This document shows positions 35,174-47,841 of a stretch of DNA of 64,000 bases, piece after piece; positions within the stretch are counted from its first letter, which is position 1, and the number at the start of each line of letters is the position of its first letter. The notes beneath the pieces were generated by a model. It was given only the letters and a program-made list of their open reading frames with translations. It was not told the origin of the DNA and did not search any database. Source of the stretch: Ganoderma boninense. Lineage: Eukaryota; Basidiomycota; Agaricomycetes; Polyporales; Polyporaceae. The stretch lies in NCBI GenBank assembly GCA_002900995.3, contig CM035309.1:3540389-3604388 (forward strand), read 5' to 3'. Position numbers and translations under genes: made by a program.

Positions 35174-37002
35174 TCACCCAAAAACACGAACTGCTATGTC
35201 CTAAGAACATGTCAACAAAGAGAATATGGCAAAAGGGCCGTACTCACCTGGTCTCCATGGGGATCAAGCTCCGTTTGAGGGCCTTCATTGATATCGTCCT
35301 TGATAACTTGGTGGGATAACCTCCACCTCGCGCCAAAATCTTCCCGTTGCAAGAGCCAGAGAGCGAGACCCGACTGGGGCAGGACACTTGCCAAGGTAGC
35401 AGCAGTCTCACAAAGCGCCTTTGTATCGCTGGGAGTGTAGTGTCTAATGCCGAAATGTCGGGATAGCTGTGAAGGACGCTGGACGACGTTGGACTCGGGT
35501 AGCTCCAAATGAACGCGAAGCTTGTGCAGAGAATGGAGAGTCGCCAATCGCTGGGCTATACTGGCCTGTACGGGATGATCAGAATCTACGCATAAAAAGA
35601 TATGACCGTGAGTTGGCACACACCACAGGAACAGGATCGTCGCGCGAAGCTAGGAAACGGTGAATTTCTAAGACTTGCACGTGAGGAAAGCGTTCAGTGA
35701 CGCAGCACAGGAGGTCATCATCGGCGTCGTCCGTGAGGTACTCGAGCTCGAGAAAGTCGAGGAAATGGGTAGGCAGCTGTTTGAGGATCTCAAGCATCTC
35801 CGATGCCTGCAGGATAGGCGAGTGGCGGAAAAAATGTTGCCTTGGTTCCCATAAGTGGAAGCAGTGATGAGGAGTGCAGCGGAGCGACAAGCGCCGCAAG
35901 GACGGAGGAAGGTGAGCGAAGATCTGGTCCTCCGGGTTCGGGTACGACATGGTCAATACCTCCAGGTTCGGCCAAGGCTGTTGTGATTCAAAGCCCCTCG
36001 GCCAAAACATGAGCTGATCGCGAGCAACATGTTTGGGCAACGCTAGCGTGAGGTTCAGAACGCGCAGCTTCGGCATGCCCGAAAACAGGGTCATCAACGG
36101 TCCGGTATGTGCTGCGTTTGGATAGAAATCTCCAATCAGGAAAAGCTCGCGGAGTTGCGGCCACTGGGTGTGTGCCAGGGCAGCTATCGGCGCGACCTCA
36201 CTGGGAAGGAGAAGAGATTCGAGAGAGCGATGGAGGCGTGTGATGACGAAGGCGAGCGAGTCTTCTTGTACAGGGTAAGTGCGGAGGAACGAGCGAAACG
36301 ATCGTTGATCATATCGAAATGTGGTGATTGGAGCAAGGGTGTCGATGCACATTTCCGATGGCACCTCTCGCGGACTGAAGAAGAATGTTCCAAGCGTAAA
36401 GCTGCGAAGCTGAGGAGTCGATAGAATGGCCGCCAGGGACTCCCATCCGATACCATGCTTCTCTTGAGCGCGGATCTCCAAGGAAACAGTGCGCAGGAGG
36501 GGCATAGCTCGCAAGGCGTCGCCGAGGAACGTGGCGGACATGATGCCGCACATGAGTCGGTCATTGGTGAACTTGAGTTTGCTTTGAGTGTTCCTCATTG
36601 CGAGGAAATCCGGACACCTGTCAATCAAATATAGCGATCTATAGCACGTCTCTGTCAGCGTTTTGCGTGACATTCGTTCTCGTCGGTGCATTACCTGACG
36701 TAGGGCCACAAGGACTCTGGAACGAACTGCGCAGCATTGAGAGGTCCCTTGACGAAGACCTTGCAATGACTAAATAAAATGGGCATAACCGCCTCTCGCA
36801 TCGCGGAAGAAGTCATAGACAACGGCCGTAAACGGCCAGCAGGCCACAGATATTCGAATATGAGCAGGAGAACATCGTTATTCAGGTCGAGAAATCTAGT
36901 ACAAGGGCTCAGTATCAGTATTGCATAGCGGCTGGAAATATATGAGACATACATGCTTCCTGTACTTGTCATGTCGCGACGAGGAGGAGGAGATTCGTTC
37001 AT
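35174..37002 (-). CDS. F-box / leucine-rich protein F6
   Basis: Apparently intact member of the F5/F6 sub-group. The start is taken at 37002 (MNESPPPRRDMTSTGS); ATG 36972 is an alternative. A short intron follows, and the F-box is FLDLNNDVLLLIFEYLWPAG. The leucine-rich exon runs from about 36640 with MRNTQSKLKFTNDRLMCG to the VPVV codons near 35620, with RCTPHHCFHLWEPR in the middle. A C-terminal exon starts ASIAQRLATLHSLHKLRVHL near 35570, and a tiny last exon ends at 35174. No stops or frameshifts are seen. It is divergently transcribed from F7 with only about 140 bp between starts. Confidence 0.75.
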
Positions 37003-37143
37003 GAAGGCGAAGAGCTGGTGCCTGCGTGCCAGTGATAAACAGAAGAGCTCGCGCGTCCACGCGAGTGGGACCGGCCTTTGACCTGCCCTGAACCCTTTTC
37101 CGGCCAGCGCTAGTACCCGCAAAGGAGCCCGATTCTCTCCAAA
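37003..37143. promoter_or_regulatory. Compact divergent promoter of F6 and F7
   Basis: Only 141 bp separate the proposed start codons of two oppositely transcribed F-box paralogs. No TATA box is obvious. If the starts are right, the two genes must share a promoter or overlap in their leaders. Confidence 0.4.
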
Positions 37144-39050
37144 ATGTCATCCTCCTCCTCCTCCTCCTCCAGAGGGCCGGCGCCTGAGCGCAGTCCTCCC
37201 CTGAGCCCTCGAACATTGCCTTTCACTGCTATGCAAAATCCACGCAACGTGTGAGTGTCCTATGCCGCGGAAGGCATAATTATTGCTACTTAATCACTCC
37301 TCTCCAGATTTGTCCACTTAAATGACGACATTCTCCTCAAGCTATTCGAAGTGCTCCGACCAAACGAAGGCCTCCGCGCCCTGTCGTCAACCTGCCGTTG
37401 GCTTCGTGAGGTATCCGCACCTGTTTTATTTCACTCTTGTTATCAGTTGCTAGGATATCAACCCTGGGCAAGCGCGATGTATGAGATTCTTCCTTCAACG
37501 CTGTGGTTACATGTCCGGTCAGTCAGTTGTCCTTCGTTTGAACTTCGTGGATGATGCTCAGATAAATAGTCGCAGGATATTGAAACTCGACTGCTGTTGT
37601 CCACCATGCTCTAGGTTGAGGCACGCTGTAGTTGATCCCTTGCTTTGTCAAGCATTCAACACCATCGATTCCGCATTGCCCGCATTACATAACCTGGCGA
37701 CCTTACACTTGGACAAACGGTACATCGACGTGCATGGTATCTCGTGGAGTACCATGCGGAGGATTTTATCACTCCCCAGTTTGCGTCATCTACATATCAA
37801 TCGACTCTACATTTGCCCAGAGCTTCTCGACTGCGACGATCTCCATGACGCCACCCTCGTACCGCTCGCCACATTCCACTACACCATGCCCAACTATCGC
37901 CAACCGTGGAGCTTTCCCTCTGAGGCAGCCACGCTAGACTTCCTCGTACGCAAGCTTCATACATCTCTAGAGAGCCTCATGCTCCCCGTGGAATCTGCTC
38001 CCGTCCAGACAATATCGTCTCTATCTTGGCCACGGCTACGAGAATTCACGCTTAGAGGAGAACGCTGGTCCGATCCCGCGACCCCAATTGTCCTTCTTTT
38101 TTCGTCGATGCAGTCTCTCAGATCAGTCGCACTCGAGCTCGCTGAGCCACAGGATGCGGCGGTACCAGGTGTGATTTGGCCACAAGGTCTATCCGGCACC
38201 ACACTCCCTTGGCCCAACCTCGACATGCTCCGTGTGTCGCACCCCGGTCCTGCAGATGAGATCTATGCCCATCTCCCACCCTCTCTCCGTGCATTGTCTT
38301 TGCGCTCCTGGCCCCATGAATGCATCCGGGTGTACGACGCGAGGCGTGCCTATCTCGCGCCCTCGTCGCACCAAGGTTGCAAGCTCAGATGGAAGAGCTA
38401 CCCTCTGTCGACAACTCGCAATCTCGCTCTGGTCCTTCAGAACTGCGAGCTCCCCCAACTATCCAGCCTTGAGCTGGAGTACAGACTCGAAGCGGGCGCA
38501 CGCGAGCCCGAGCTTTTCCACATGCTCGCGACCAAGTTCGCGCACCTGACGACCCTTGAGGTCCATCGGTTCCGGAGCGAAGGGAGCTACAGCGTCGTGG
38601 TGGTAAGTCCGAGTCAGCACTGTGCCCCCTCTGCCCTTCTGCCCACTCCTCTGACACAGACGTTGTCTACCGTCGGCGCCGCTGCTGGTACCACAGGCAG
38701 AGTTCGCAGAAGCTTTGGCCCCGCTGGCGTCCCTCCGCTTGCTGAAGCTCCACCTCGACTTCCCCTGGATGCCGCGTTCCAAAATTGGTGGCGGCACCTG
38801 CATAGGGGTTTCTGTGTCACCAGAAGAGGCTCACCGCATCAACACTGAGCCCAGAGCGCCTTCTTTCGATGATGTCCTGGCTTCAGCTGCAGAGGAGTTG
38901 TCCCAGAAGATGGCTCCGTCGCTGGAGGAGATTTGGATGTTCAGATATGACTATGATCCAGAGTGGCTTCTCTTCGCTGTGACTCGCGGAGTCGGTCTCG
39001 ACGGGGAGCCGCGCGTCGATGTGGTGCAGGCGGGTTTGCGGAAGTACTGA
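37144..39050 (+). CDS. F-box / leucine-rich protein F7
   Basis: Intact founder of its own sub-group. The start at 37144 gives a Ser-run N-terminus (MSSSSSSSSRGPAPERS), in frame with a second ATG at 37231. Introns are 37251-37307 and 37518-37575, and one from 38603 to about 38695. The F-box is FVHLNDDILLKLFEVLRPNEG, then STCRWLREVSAP. The leucine-rich exon contains LREFTLRGERWSDPATP and SLRSWPHECIRVY. The C-terminal exon contains EALAPLASLRLLKLHLDFP and ends VQAGLRKY at 39050. A decayed relative lies at 29.5-30.9 kb. Confidence 0.82.
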
Positions 39051-39229
39051 GATGGTTTGCACAATATGATTATGATGGGAGTATCTGGAGTTGAAGACGA
39101 GCTCCAGGGAATGCATTGTGGAATGAGGTACCACTAGATAGCTGAATTCCCACCCAGATCAACCGAATACATGTTATTGAGCCCAGTCTCACACTCGTAC
39201 ACTCGAAGGCTTGTCGTCAAATGCGTGAA

Positions 39230-40412
39230 CCATCCTCCTTCCCTGACGCTACGAAGGCGCGAGGCCTTCAGGAGATAGCAAGTAATGCTGGAATAAACCA
39301 TACATGTGTTCAGACCTCCAGAGCCATTCCTTTACGCATTTGCGCGAACAAGACGGCAACGCGAGCGTCTGGAAGCCCGGAGGTAGGTGAGCGAAAAGCT
39401 TTTCGTTGGGAGGCCCGGGTAGGTTCGCCACCGTCAAGTGCTTGCGCTCCAGCCACGGGAACCTCATGCGTTTCGCAAGGCCAGGCGGCCACATCGCGGA
39501 TTCTGCGCTTGAGGGTGAGGGACCGGAGTCGTGCATGTTGGCGAAGAGGACGAGCGGCGTCGTTGTTCCGGCAACTACATCCCGCGGAGCATTAGCTCGC
39601 GCAAGTTCAGCCAGCGGCTCCAGCTAGACAAGACATGAAGGAGATCGGGGCGGGTTCACGGGGGTGCGCAAGCGTGGTGAGGGGGTGATGGATCGTTTCA
39701 AGGTTGAGAGCTAGGGCGCCCTTCTCCAAGGCAATCGCGTATCTCCAGTCGCGCGTCAGTCTTGTAATGGAAGACAGTGAGGGAGCGCAAGTCTCATCCT
39801 CGAGGTCAAGCGTTCCGTCGGGGAGGACGACCGGGTAGGTGGTCAGCCCAGTTAGCTCGAGCTCTCGGAGTTGTGGAAGACCGAGGCAAAGCGGAAAAAC
39901 ATAAGGGCCATGGACCACCCACTGGGGAGTACGCAGCAATTGTTTGGTCAGCGACGGCATTTGTCGCAGTATGTCTTGACGGGGCCGATGAACGCCTGGC
40001 ACACGTACAGGTGTGGGGCATGGGGTGGAGAGCCTAGGCCACGCCCGTGTGTTTGATTGAGACAGCCATCTTTTATCGTGAGATGTGTGTACCAAAGAAG
40101 CCGTCAGGGACAGCAGGGTACGAGGTATGAGAGACTCACAGAATGTATGACCACAGGGAAGGAGGGCTTGAAGTAGAAATCCGACGTTGACGGCGCTATT
40201 CCAACTGTACAATGTATACTTTGAAACATGACAGGCTTGGAGAGTCGGCGCAACCATCTACAAAGAGATGAGAGAGGAACGAGCTCAGCGACGCGGCCCG
40301 GTGGAGATTCACAGGCCTGGAGTATAAACCCAAGAACATACAGGACGACATCGTCGTTCAAATAGTCCAACCCGACCATCTTGCAGTCGCTTGTAGGGAT
40401 TAGACCTTGCAA
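39230..40412 (-). pseudogene. Divergent F-box relic F8
   Basis: The first exon reads VGLDYLNDDVVLYVLGFIL then SSLCRWLRRLSKPVMF, an F-box-like start. A long frame to about 39607 contains LPQLRELELTG. It then continues in another frame as WLNLRELMLRGM with a TAG, and a further piece NEKLFAHLPPGFQTLALPSC corresponds to the IFAHLPPSLRRLSL part of F5/F6. Frame breaks and the absence of a C-terminal exon mark it as a pseudogene. It is the most divergent F-box copy here. Confidence 0.6.
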
Positions 40413-41012
40413 TATGGAAAGCGCAAAATTGGAGTCACCGAGGGCTTCAAAGACTCAACTGAGGTCAGGTTAGAGCAAGGTTAGAGTCGCTGGACCTTCA
40501 AGCTTCCAGTATTTAGGGCAGGACGGCGACAATAGAAACTACCTACTTACTTTTATAATCCCGATAATCTGGCGATAGTTAATCGCGGATGTCCATGAAT
40601 ACAGCTTTTTGTTACTGTAACCCTAACCAGGTAAAGCAGGACAGGTCGACTTTCCCGAATCCCCACCGTCCGCGGCGCTGAAGTCGTCCTTGACCTCGAC
40701 GTCCACCTCCGACCCCGACCACCATCCCCCGGCGCACGCCAGCTGCGGCCACACTCGACTTGGGTCCCTCTGACTGAGTGCGCCTTCTGCCGAACCACTC
40801 GCCCACCACGGGTCAGCCAGGATACTCGGGCACTCCAGATCGGTGCTGCCGCCTGTAAGTCGCCCACTCGTTGTCTCCTCGTGTGAGCGGTCAGTCTCAT
40901 GTCGTCGCAGCTTGCAGGCACGTCCCGGGTTACCCAAGAGCACATCCCCTTGCGCCCTCTTGGTCCCTCTTCCTCGACACCGGTATCCGACCTCGACCTT
41001 GCACGACTCGCC
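40413..41012. other. 5' flank of SPX/SLC13 gene
   Basis: No gene is recognised. The region is presumably promoter and leader of the transporter downstream and the upstream flank of F8. The longest frame (40553-41095, minus) has no domain and low-complexity composition. Confidence 0.35.
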
Positions 41013-43853
41013 ATGAAGTTCAGGTGCGTGGCCCTTTGACCTGTCGAGATGGAACCTGTCTGAAGGGGTAATATCGGCTCTTCGTTGAAGTTCAACGCGG
41101 TGGCAGAATGGTGGGATGACTATATCGCGTGCGTCCCCTCGAGCCTTGTCCTCGTGTGCAGCTTCGCTGACGACTTCTCCGGGAAGTTTCGAAGCTCTGA
41201 AGAAGCACGTATACCAGCTTCAAAAACAGAAGGCCGGTCTCCATGAATCCCGCCCAGACCTCGAGGCGAACGAACGCATCTCGCTCTTGACCGCCGGTCC
41301 CTCAAGCACATGAGTAACATCCATTTCTGCCGTTCCTAGACTGCGAACTCCGCAAGGTATTCGTGCTCTACGAGACGGAAGAGCGCGGGTGCCGGTTGAC
41401 CTCGCTGCATTGCAGACGGACATCGAGCGGCAGGAGAGTGGGTCGGATGCGGGGCTTCGCTACCTCGACGAGGAGGGAGATGACGATGACGATGAAGACG
41501 AGGACTACCAGCTGCAGAGTCCGATGGCGACACTGAACAGAGACCGCACGCAGTCTCCGTCCCGGAGAAGGAAGAGTTTGCGGTCGATGAGTAGTACTGG
41601 GGCCAGAGGTGTGTACTTCACTGCATGTCTTTCCTTCACCCATTCTACCTCTGCCCACAATGTGCCCGCGACCACGATCGTGTTGAGTCTCTGGGACCCT
41701 ACATCACGCGCAGTCAAGCCAGAGAATGAATCTACTCCTCTAAAACGTTAGCGGCTGGTATCCAAACATGAGCACCTCTCGCGCTTGAAGCGCACCTTGA
41801 GCCTCTGGCCTCTTCGTGCGTTTTGGCGCAGTGACTTGAGTCCAATCTGCACAAGATCATGCCTGAAGCCTCCGTGCGTGCAGAGAAAGCGATTTATTTT
41901 CTCTTATTTTCGCGCGGCATACGCGCGGGGTTCACGATCTCTTCACGGCGCGCAACCATGCACGGCGACGTGACCGGGTGTGGTCGCTGACCTTTGCCAG
42001 TACGCGCAGTCGCGCTTTGAGAAAGGGCGTCGGCAGGATAGCAAGTCCTCTTTGTGGGAGCGCGACACTGTCTGGCGGCAGATGATCGGGCAGGCGCGGC
42101 GCGGCGCGGCGAGGAGGGCGGACTCATGACGATGGGCGGCAGCCTCGTCTCCGAGCCGGAGAAGGGCCTGCTGAACGTGCAGACGCCGGCGGGGCGCCTG
42201 AAGCTGACGATGAAGCAGCTGTACCTCGTGCTCGCGCTGGTGGTGCTGGTGGTACTGCTGAACATCAGGGTCGTAAAGGGGCAGGAGGCGAACAAGTGTT
42301 TTGCGATCCTGGTGTTCGCGACCATACTTTGGGCGACGGAGGCGATACCTCTCTTCGTGACTTCTACCCTCATACCGCTTTTGCTCGTCGTCCTGCAAGT
42401 GATCCGCTCGGATGACGACCACAAGCCGCTCCCGCCTCCTGCTGCTACCAAGTACGTTTGTCCTTGCCCAGTTTCCACCATGCGTCTCACAGGTTTCACA
42501 GACACGTCTTCTCGGTCATGTTCTCACCGACCATAATGCTGCTCATCGGCGGCTTCACAATTGCGTCGGCACTGAGCAAGACTGCAATCGACCGTGTACT
42601 CATCACGCGGGTGTTGAGCATTGCTGGCGAACGGCCAAGCACAGTCCTTCTGGCGTTCATGGGTGTGGCATGCTTCGCGAGCATGTGGATCAGTAACGTC
42701 GCGGCGCCAACCCTCTGCTTCACCCTCATTCAGGTGCGCTCGGACCATGAATTTACATGAGTCAAGCTTGACCCTCACGTTTCGCAGCCTATCCCGAGAA
42801 CTCTTCCGCCAAAATCTTCGTTTGCTCCGTGCTTGATCGTAAGTTCTTCCGTTACGACTACCGCCCGCACATCGGCTCAAAGAGACTTTGTGCCACAGAT
42901 CGGCATTGCGCTCGCAGCAAACATCGGGGGTCAGAGCTCCCCAATCTCGTCGCCGCAGAACCTCATCGCGCTCGGCGCCATGGACCCCCAGCTCGACTGG
43001 GGCTCCTGGTTCGCGGTCTCTCTCCCCGTCTCCGCCATCTCCATCGTCCTCATCTGGCTGCTGCTGCTGGTCTCGTACCGCCCCGCGCGCTCGCCCACCG
43101 GCGACGAGGAGATCGAGATCAAGCCGATCCGCGCGACGCGCGAGTCGTTCACGGCCAAGCAGTGGTGGGTGACGTTCGTGTGTATCGTCACCATCGCGCT
43201 GTGGTGCGTCGCGCACTCGATCCTGGACGTCGTGGGCGACATGGGCGTGATCGCGATTATCCCCATCGTCGCGTTCTTCTCGACCGGGGTGCTCAAGAAG
43301 GACGACTTCGAACAGTTCCTGTGGACGGTTGTCTTCATCGCCATGGGCGGCATCGCGCTCGGGAACGGCGTGACGAACAGCGGATTGCTCGAGGTCCTTG
43401 GTGACGAGATCCGGGACATGATCTCGGGCATGGATTTGTACCCCGTCGTTTTGCTTCTGTCGGTCATCGTGCTCGTATGTATTATCCTGTCTCGCTTCGC
43501 CGAGATCGCTGTGCTAATAACGGGTTCGTGCACAGGTCATCTCGACACACTATTGCCTCTGTACCCCTTGTGCCGATCGCCAAGGAAGTGGGCAAGAATA
43601 TGCTGGGCGGGGACTACTCGAACCTGCTCATCTTCATCACCGGCCTTATCTGCTCGACCGGCATGGGGATGCCCGTCTCCGGCTTCCCCAACCAGACTGT
43701 ATATGTACCTCTGTATGTCTAGGTATCTGGCACATCTTGACACTGGATCCTACGGTCTGCAGCGCGACGCAGGAAGACGAAATGGGACAGCTATAGTTGT
43801 CGAACGTGGATTTCCTCAAGAATGGCGTCCCTGCAAGTATCATCACAGCGATG
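41013..43853 (+). pseudogene. SPX-domain SLC13-type phosphate transporter, inactivated
   Basis: Related to fungal low-affinity phosphate carriers of the Pho87/Pho90/Pho91 type: a cytosolic SPX sensor followed by an SLC13 membrane domain. SPX pieces are FNAVAEWWDDYIA, FEALKKHVYQLQKQKAG and ELRKVFVLYETEER. The membrane part reads well through introns (for example 42838-42897): LTMKQLYLVLALVVLVVLL, FSPTIMLLIGGFTIASALSK, IGIALAANIGGQSSPISSPQ, FIAMGGIALGNG and GMGMPVSGFPNQT. Lesions are a first-intron acceptor that reads GG (near 41076), a second donor reading ATGAGT (near 41312), a frameshift near 41387, loss of the later SPX helices, and TAG at 43794 just before LSNVDFLKNGVP. The final transmembrane helix is not found. 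Confidence 0.75.
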
Positions 43854-43859
43854 GTGCGC

Positions 43860-44463
43860 ACACGACCGGCATCGTCGCAGCAGAGTCCGCGAGCATCAGC
43901 GCGAACCTCCGCAAACGTTTCCACCCGAACGACCTCCGCCTTCGCCCGTGCAAGGACTGCATCGTCCGCCAGGGTAACGGGTGGGTCATCGAGGGTGGCT
44001 CGCCGTACGGCAGCTACACCAACACGCCCGTCTCTGGCACCTTCAACAGCCCGTAGCCCAGCCCGAGCCCGTACCCGCCGTCCTTCGCCGGCGGCACGAA
44101 CACCTCGCAGCTGGGCACGACGTCCCGGTCGGCGTCGTACGGCCTCGGTCTGGGGTCGCCCCAGGGCGTCTGAGGCTCCTCACTGCTCTCCACCGTGTCC
44201 CCATTCTCGACTGTTGCTACAGCGGAGACGCCGTACACTACGTCGCATGCTATGGGCACGCTATCCGCCGCAGGGACACCGAATCTGTACTCGCACTTGC
44301 CGCCGACGCCGACGCCTGGGTCTGCGACGGGGCCCGGGAGCGTGTTCGCGCAGCAGCAGGGAGGAGGACCGCCACCGCCACCTCGGGGGTCGAGTAGGCT
44401 GCGACATGCGAGCAATGGGGGTCAGAATGCGGCTCCGGCCTCGGGGGAGAAGGTCGACTAAAC
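43860..44463 (+). pseudogene. Fragment of an unidentified protein fused behind the transporter
   Basis: After the transporter relic the frame reads AESASISANLRKRFHPNDLR then DCIVRQGNGWVIEGGSPYG, followed by a Ser/Pro/Gly-rich tail to EKVD at 44463. It is broken by TAG near 44056 and TGA near 44171. It does not fit the C-terminus of SLC13 carriers, so it looks like the tail of another gene brought next to it. I cannot name the family. Confidence 0.45.
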
Positions 44464-45129
44464 GATGGGGATTGGGTGTGGCGGGGCTGACTTTGGTTTG
44501 CAGGGCCGACTGGGTACGTTCACCAGGGGGAGTTTGGGGCATCAGTTGCCGTATCTATTGCATTGTGCATAGCGGGGTCGGGCGCAATGGCATTCTCGTT
44601 TCCGCTTACAACCTTTCGTCGCTCGAGGCAGTCGGTGGGAACGGGCGAGCACCCTCAGGACGTGACGCCGACTGCCAGGGAGACTGTGACACTGTTGATC
44701 ACGGTTTGACGTTCGACTCTCGACTGTTGCTGGCGCGCCGTGGGCAGATGCCCAGTAGTTCTTGGCTGCCGACCATCACTAATCAGCACATGCTGAGTTT
44801 CTCAGCGATAATCGCTCCCGCATGGGGGACTGTGCTTGTTCCTCGTTGGGAGACGTAGTTCGCCACGGAGGCTAAGCTCGTCCCATTTCGGCGACCTCAC
44901 ATACTCCGATGACTCGGTGGCACCTCCGCATTCGGACGTTGATATTTGCGCTCGCCTCTAGTGACTAGTCGCCGCCCAAGCTGAAGGAAGATCCTTCGAA
45001 GCCTGATGGAACGGTGCAGGTCCGAGGTGAGGTGCCTCGCTTGTTGTTCTCTACCGCAGTGGCGGAGCTCTACTCACTGCTCTTCGGATGGCACAGAAGC
45101 GGTCCCAGGGGGCTCGTCGCCCTCGACGT

Positions 45130-45149
45130 GGATCCTAATACACGGATTC
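45130..45149 (+). repeat. TCCTAATACAC block without a downstream gene
   Basis: GGATCCTAATACACGGATTC is the second copy of the block seen upstream of genes B and C. Downstream, ATCGATGGTCGACA resembles the accompanying motif, but no A/B/C-family exon follows. Confidence 0.45.
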
Positions 45150-46007
45150 GTCTTAAAGCACTACCCTAGTCTGTCGGACAACAATAAGACGAGCGGTGCG
45201 GCGAGTCGTATCGATGGTCGACATGCTGCTTGTGTCTCCGCCATCATTCAAATTCACCTCTTCTGACGTGGGCCACCTCTGCGTCAATCAAGTTTAGAGG
45301 CTCGGTGCGCACCATACGCGTGGAGACCGTGCCTTCACGTCGCTTCTCAGATATTCGGGGTTCATTCTGTCGCTCAGGATTCCGCGCAGATAGGACCCAA
45401 GGACTGCTGTGCACGAATGCCGTGGGTCGTCGCAGCCAAACTTCGCATCAGGCACACCGCGCCCAGAAACCGGCACGGTACGAGAAGCAATCTTGGGGTG
45501 CAACAACTGAACGCTGTGGTATGATTACGGCTGTACAGAGAATAGGCTGAACACAGGGCCGAGCCACCGCTTCAAGGTCTACGCCATACTGATCAATCAT
45601 GGGTACAGCGGGATAACGGAGCCCACCGTACTTCCTCGGGACATCGTATCTCAACATCGTCTTTGGCCGAGTCGTCTATGCGGCGCACGACCTCGAAAGG
45701 AGCCCACTCTATATGTCCAGTCCACCATGGTCGCCATGTATAGATCGTCTCAAGCGAGCCTGGGATAGTCCTCGCCATATCGCAGAGGGTCCAGTGGTGA
45801 ACTCGTCTATTTTTGCGCGAACATAATAGAAGGGATAGTCGTCTTGAATAATTTGCTGCTGAGGAAGGTGTAGATAGGCCCAGCCAGTATGGAGCCTGGG
45901 CAGGTCCGATGTCGTCCTGCGATGGCGGATGACTCCACCTCAGTACTCAGGTAACGTCGTGGCAGTTGTGGTGCCAGGGGTTCCACACCACTGTGCCGAG
46001 GGTTTGG

Positions 46008-46027
46008 ACCCTAATACACCCATTTGT
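46008..46027 (+). repeat. TCCTAATACAC-like block 272 bp upstream of gene C
   Basis: GGACCCTAATACACCCATTT, differing at a few positions from the block upstream of gene B and at a similar distance from the start codon. Confidence 0.45.
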
Positions 46028-46187
46028 GTCAACAACCTCTGTATTTCCGGGGGAATGTTTTTATCCTCTTAGGCGTTTAATCGATAACGAAGGTGCCTAT
46101 TATCCCTACAGTCTGGGATTCTTGCTCTGGCCGTGTTCATCATGATAGATCCTTGTGGGTTCAAAATCATGACATGTGGCGAAGTTC

Positions 46188-46195
46188 TATATAAA
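46188..46195 (+). promoter_or_regulatory. TATA box of gene C
   Basis: TATATAAA lies 92 bp upstream of the start codon of gene C, followed by a CT-rich leader. Confidence 0.5.
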
Positions 46196-47841
46196 CCCTA
46201 CTCCGAGTCTTCTACCCTCTCTCTCAACGGCCGATTCACCACCCAGGCATTCTTACCCACTGTCTCGTAATCACTCTCGATGGCCAGCAACACAACTCTT
46301 CCAGAGACTCTGAGCAAGCCTCTTGTCATCCCTCTCACTCCGCCTTCCCGTCCAGGCTCTGCTGTCGAGCGAGTGCGTACCACTGCCCTATCCTATATTA
46401 TCGTTTTACTCATAATAAATTGTCAGTGGCTTTGGGACATGTTGTCCAGGGGCTTAGTCGATGCGTCTCGGTGTGACCAGACCGAGGATATTGCCCCGAC
46501 AACTACCACGAGCAGAGCCGACGTGTCTTCAAGCGATACAGATGACTCTACCACGGCGTACTCAATGACTGATACGGCGTCTTCTGAGGTGAGTATATGT
46601 GGAGGCTCTCAAGCTGAGAACTCTCCATTTGACTCATTCTAATACGCGTCAAGGATACGACCTATGGTTCCGATTCCAATGCCAGTCCGCTGGCAAGGCC
46701 TCTGGCAAGCGGATCTCGATCGCAGCGGGTGTTAACGAACGTCGTCCCAAGCCGTATACGGAAGGCAAACGTGTCGAACTGAAAGGACCTCATCGTCCCC
46801 TCGGGGAAGAATGGAGCTTCATGGACAGGCAGACGTTTGCTGTACTAATCGTGCGTTCAAGTCATTTGTTTCAAAGTTGGCTACAACTCAGGCAATAATT
46901 CTTATAGACCGTCATAAACCAACCAGTCGCCGACCTTCCGGAATTGAAACGGCATAGTAGTGTCTTACGGAAAGCCAACTACCTTTTGGAACTTGATAAC
47001 GGTAGGCAAGCATCACTTGCTAAGTGTAATAGCCGTGCTGATACCTCTCCATCTGACCACTGTCATAGGTTCCAACAACACGTTAGTGTCTCCTCTATCT
47101 GACACGATGTGATTTGCTCATGCTTTGCAGATGGTTTATGGGCCACAATTGTCGAGGAATGGCCAAATCGGATGCTAATACCTACACCATTACTAAGGGG
47201 TCACAAGATTTAGGCCAACGCGCGTTGATATATGACCATGCCTTCATCCGTACTCTCAAGCTTCCTGAATCCGACCGTCCGACTACAGACGTAATCCAAT
47301 ATGCTGACGGAAACACCGCTTGTACGTCTTCACTCACTCAACTCGATGAATTGTCAGTGTTATTAATTTAATACTTTAGTGGTTTCACTGCCCGACCATT
47401 CTCTTTCCATGAATATGGAATGTTTCGAGTGGACCAAACACAGCTGGGAAGGAATTATCTCGCTAACGTATAAGCCTGCTGTGGCTTATGCGGTCACAGA
47501 TGGATATGTTGAACGTGACACATCTGGTATCCTGGCACTTGGTCCTATGCGGTGAGTTTCGGATGGGCCGTAAGGACATCTTCGTAACATGGAACTGAAG
47601 AAGCTGGAACTCTTAGTCGCCAAGCCGCATTCGGCAATACCTTTGATCATCAATCTCTGCCAGTTAGTCCTATTTTGAGCCCTGACCTCTAGCTGAGATG
47701 CCATAAATAATTTGCACAATCCACAGTCTTTCATGGAGGCCCTAGCGAAGAAGCTCCCTCCCATATCTGTGTGCACAGGCTCTTACTATTTCTTCGTCGG
47801 TTCTGAAGAATGATCTTCCACAGGGGAATGGTACGACGTCA

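Larger units (their letters stand above)
44464..46187. other. Long region without supported genes upstream of gene C
   Basis: About 1.7 kb with only orphan frames. It carries two TCCTAATACAC blocks, at 45130 and 46008. The first has no gene of the A/B/C family after it, which may mark a lost copy. A minus-strand frame near 45593-45778 (HHWTLCDMARTIPG, YTWRPWWTGHIEWAPFEVV) looks protein-like but I do not recognise it. Confidence 0.35.

Noticed and set aside
45593..45778. Suspected retroelement pol fragment on the minus strand
   Set aside because: The Trp-rich reading does not match any conserved pol motif I know.
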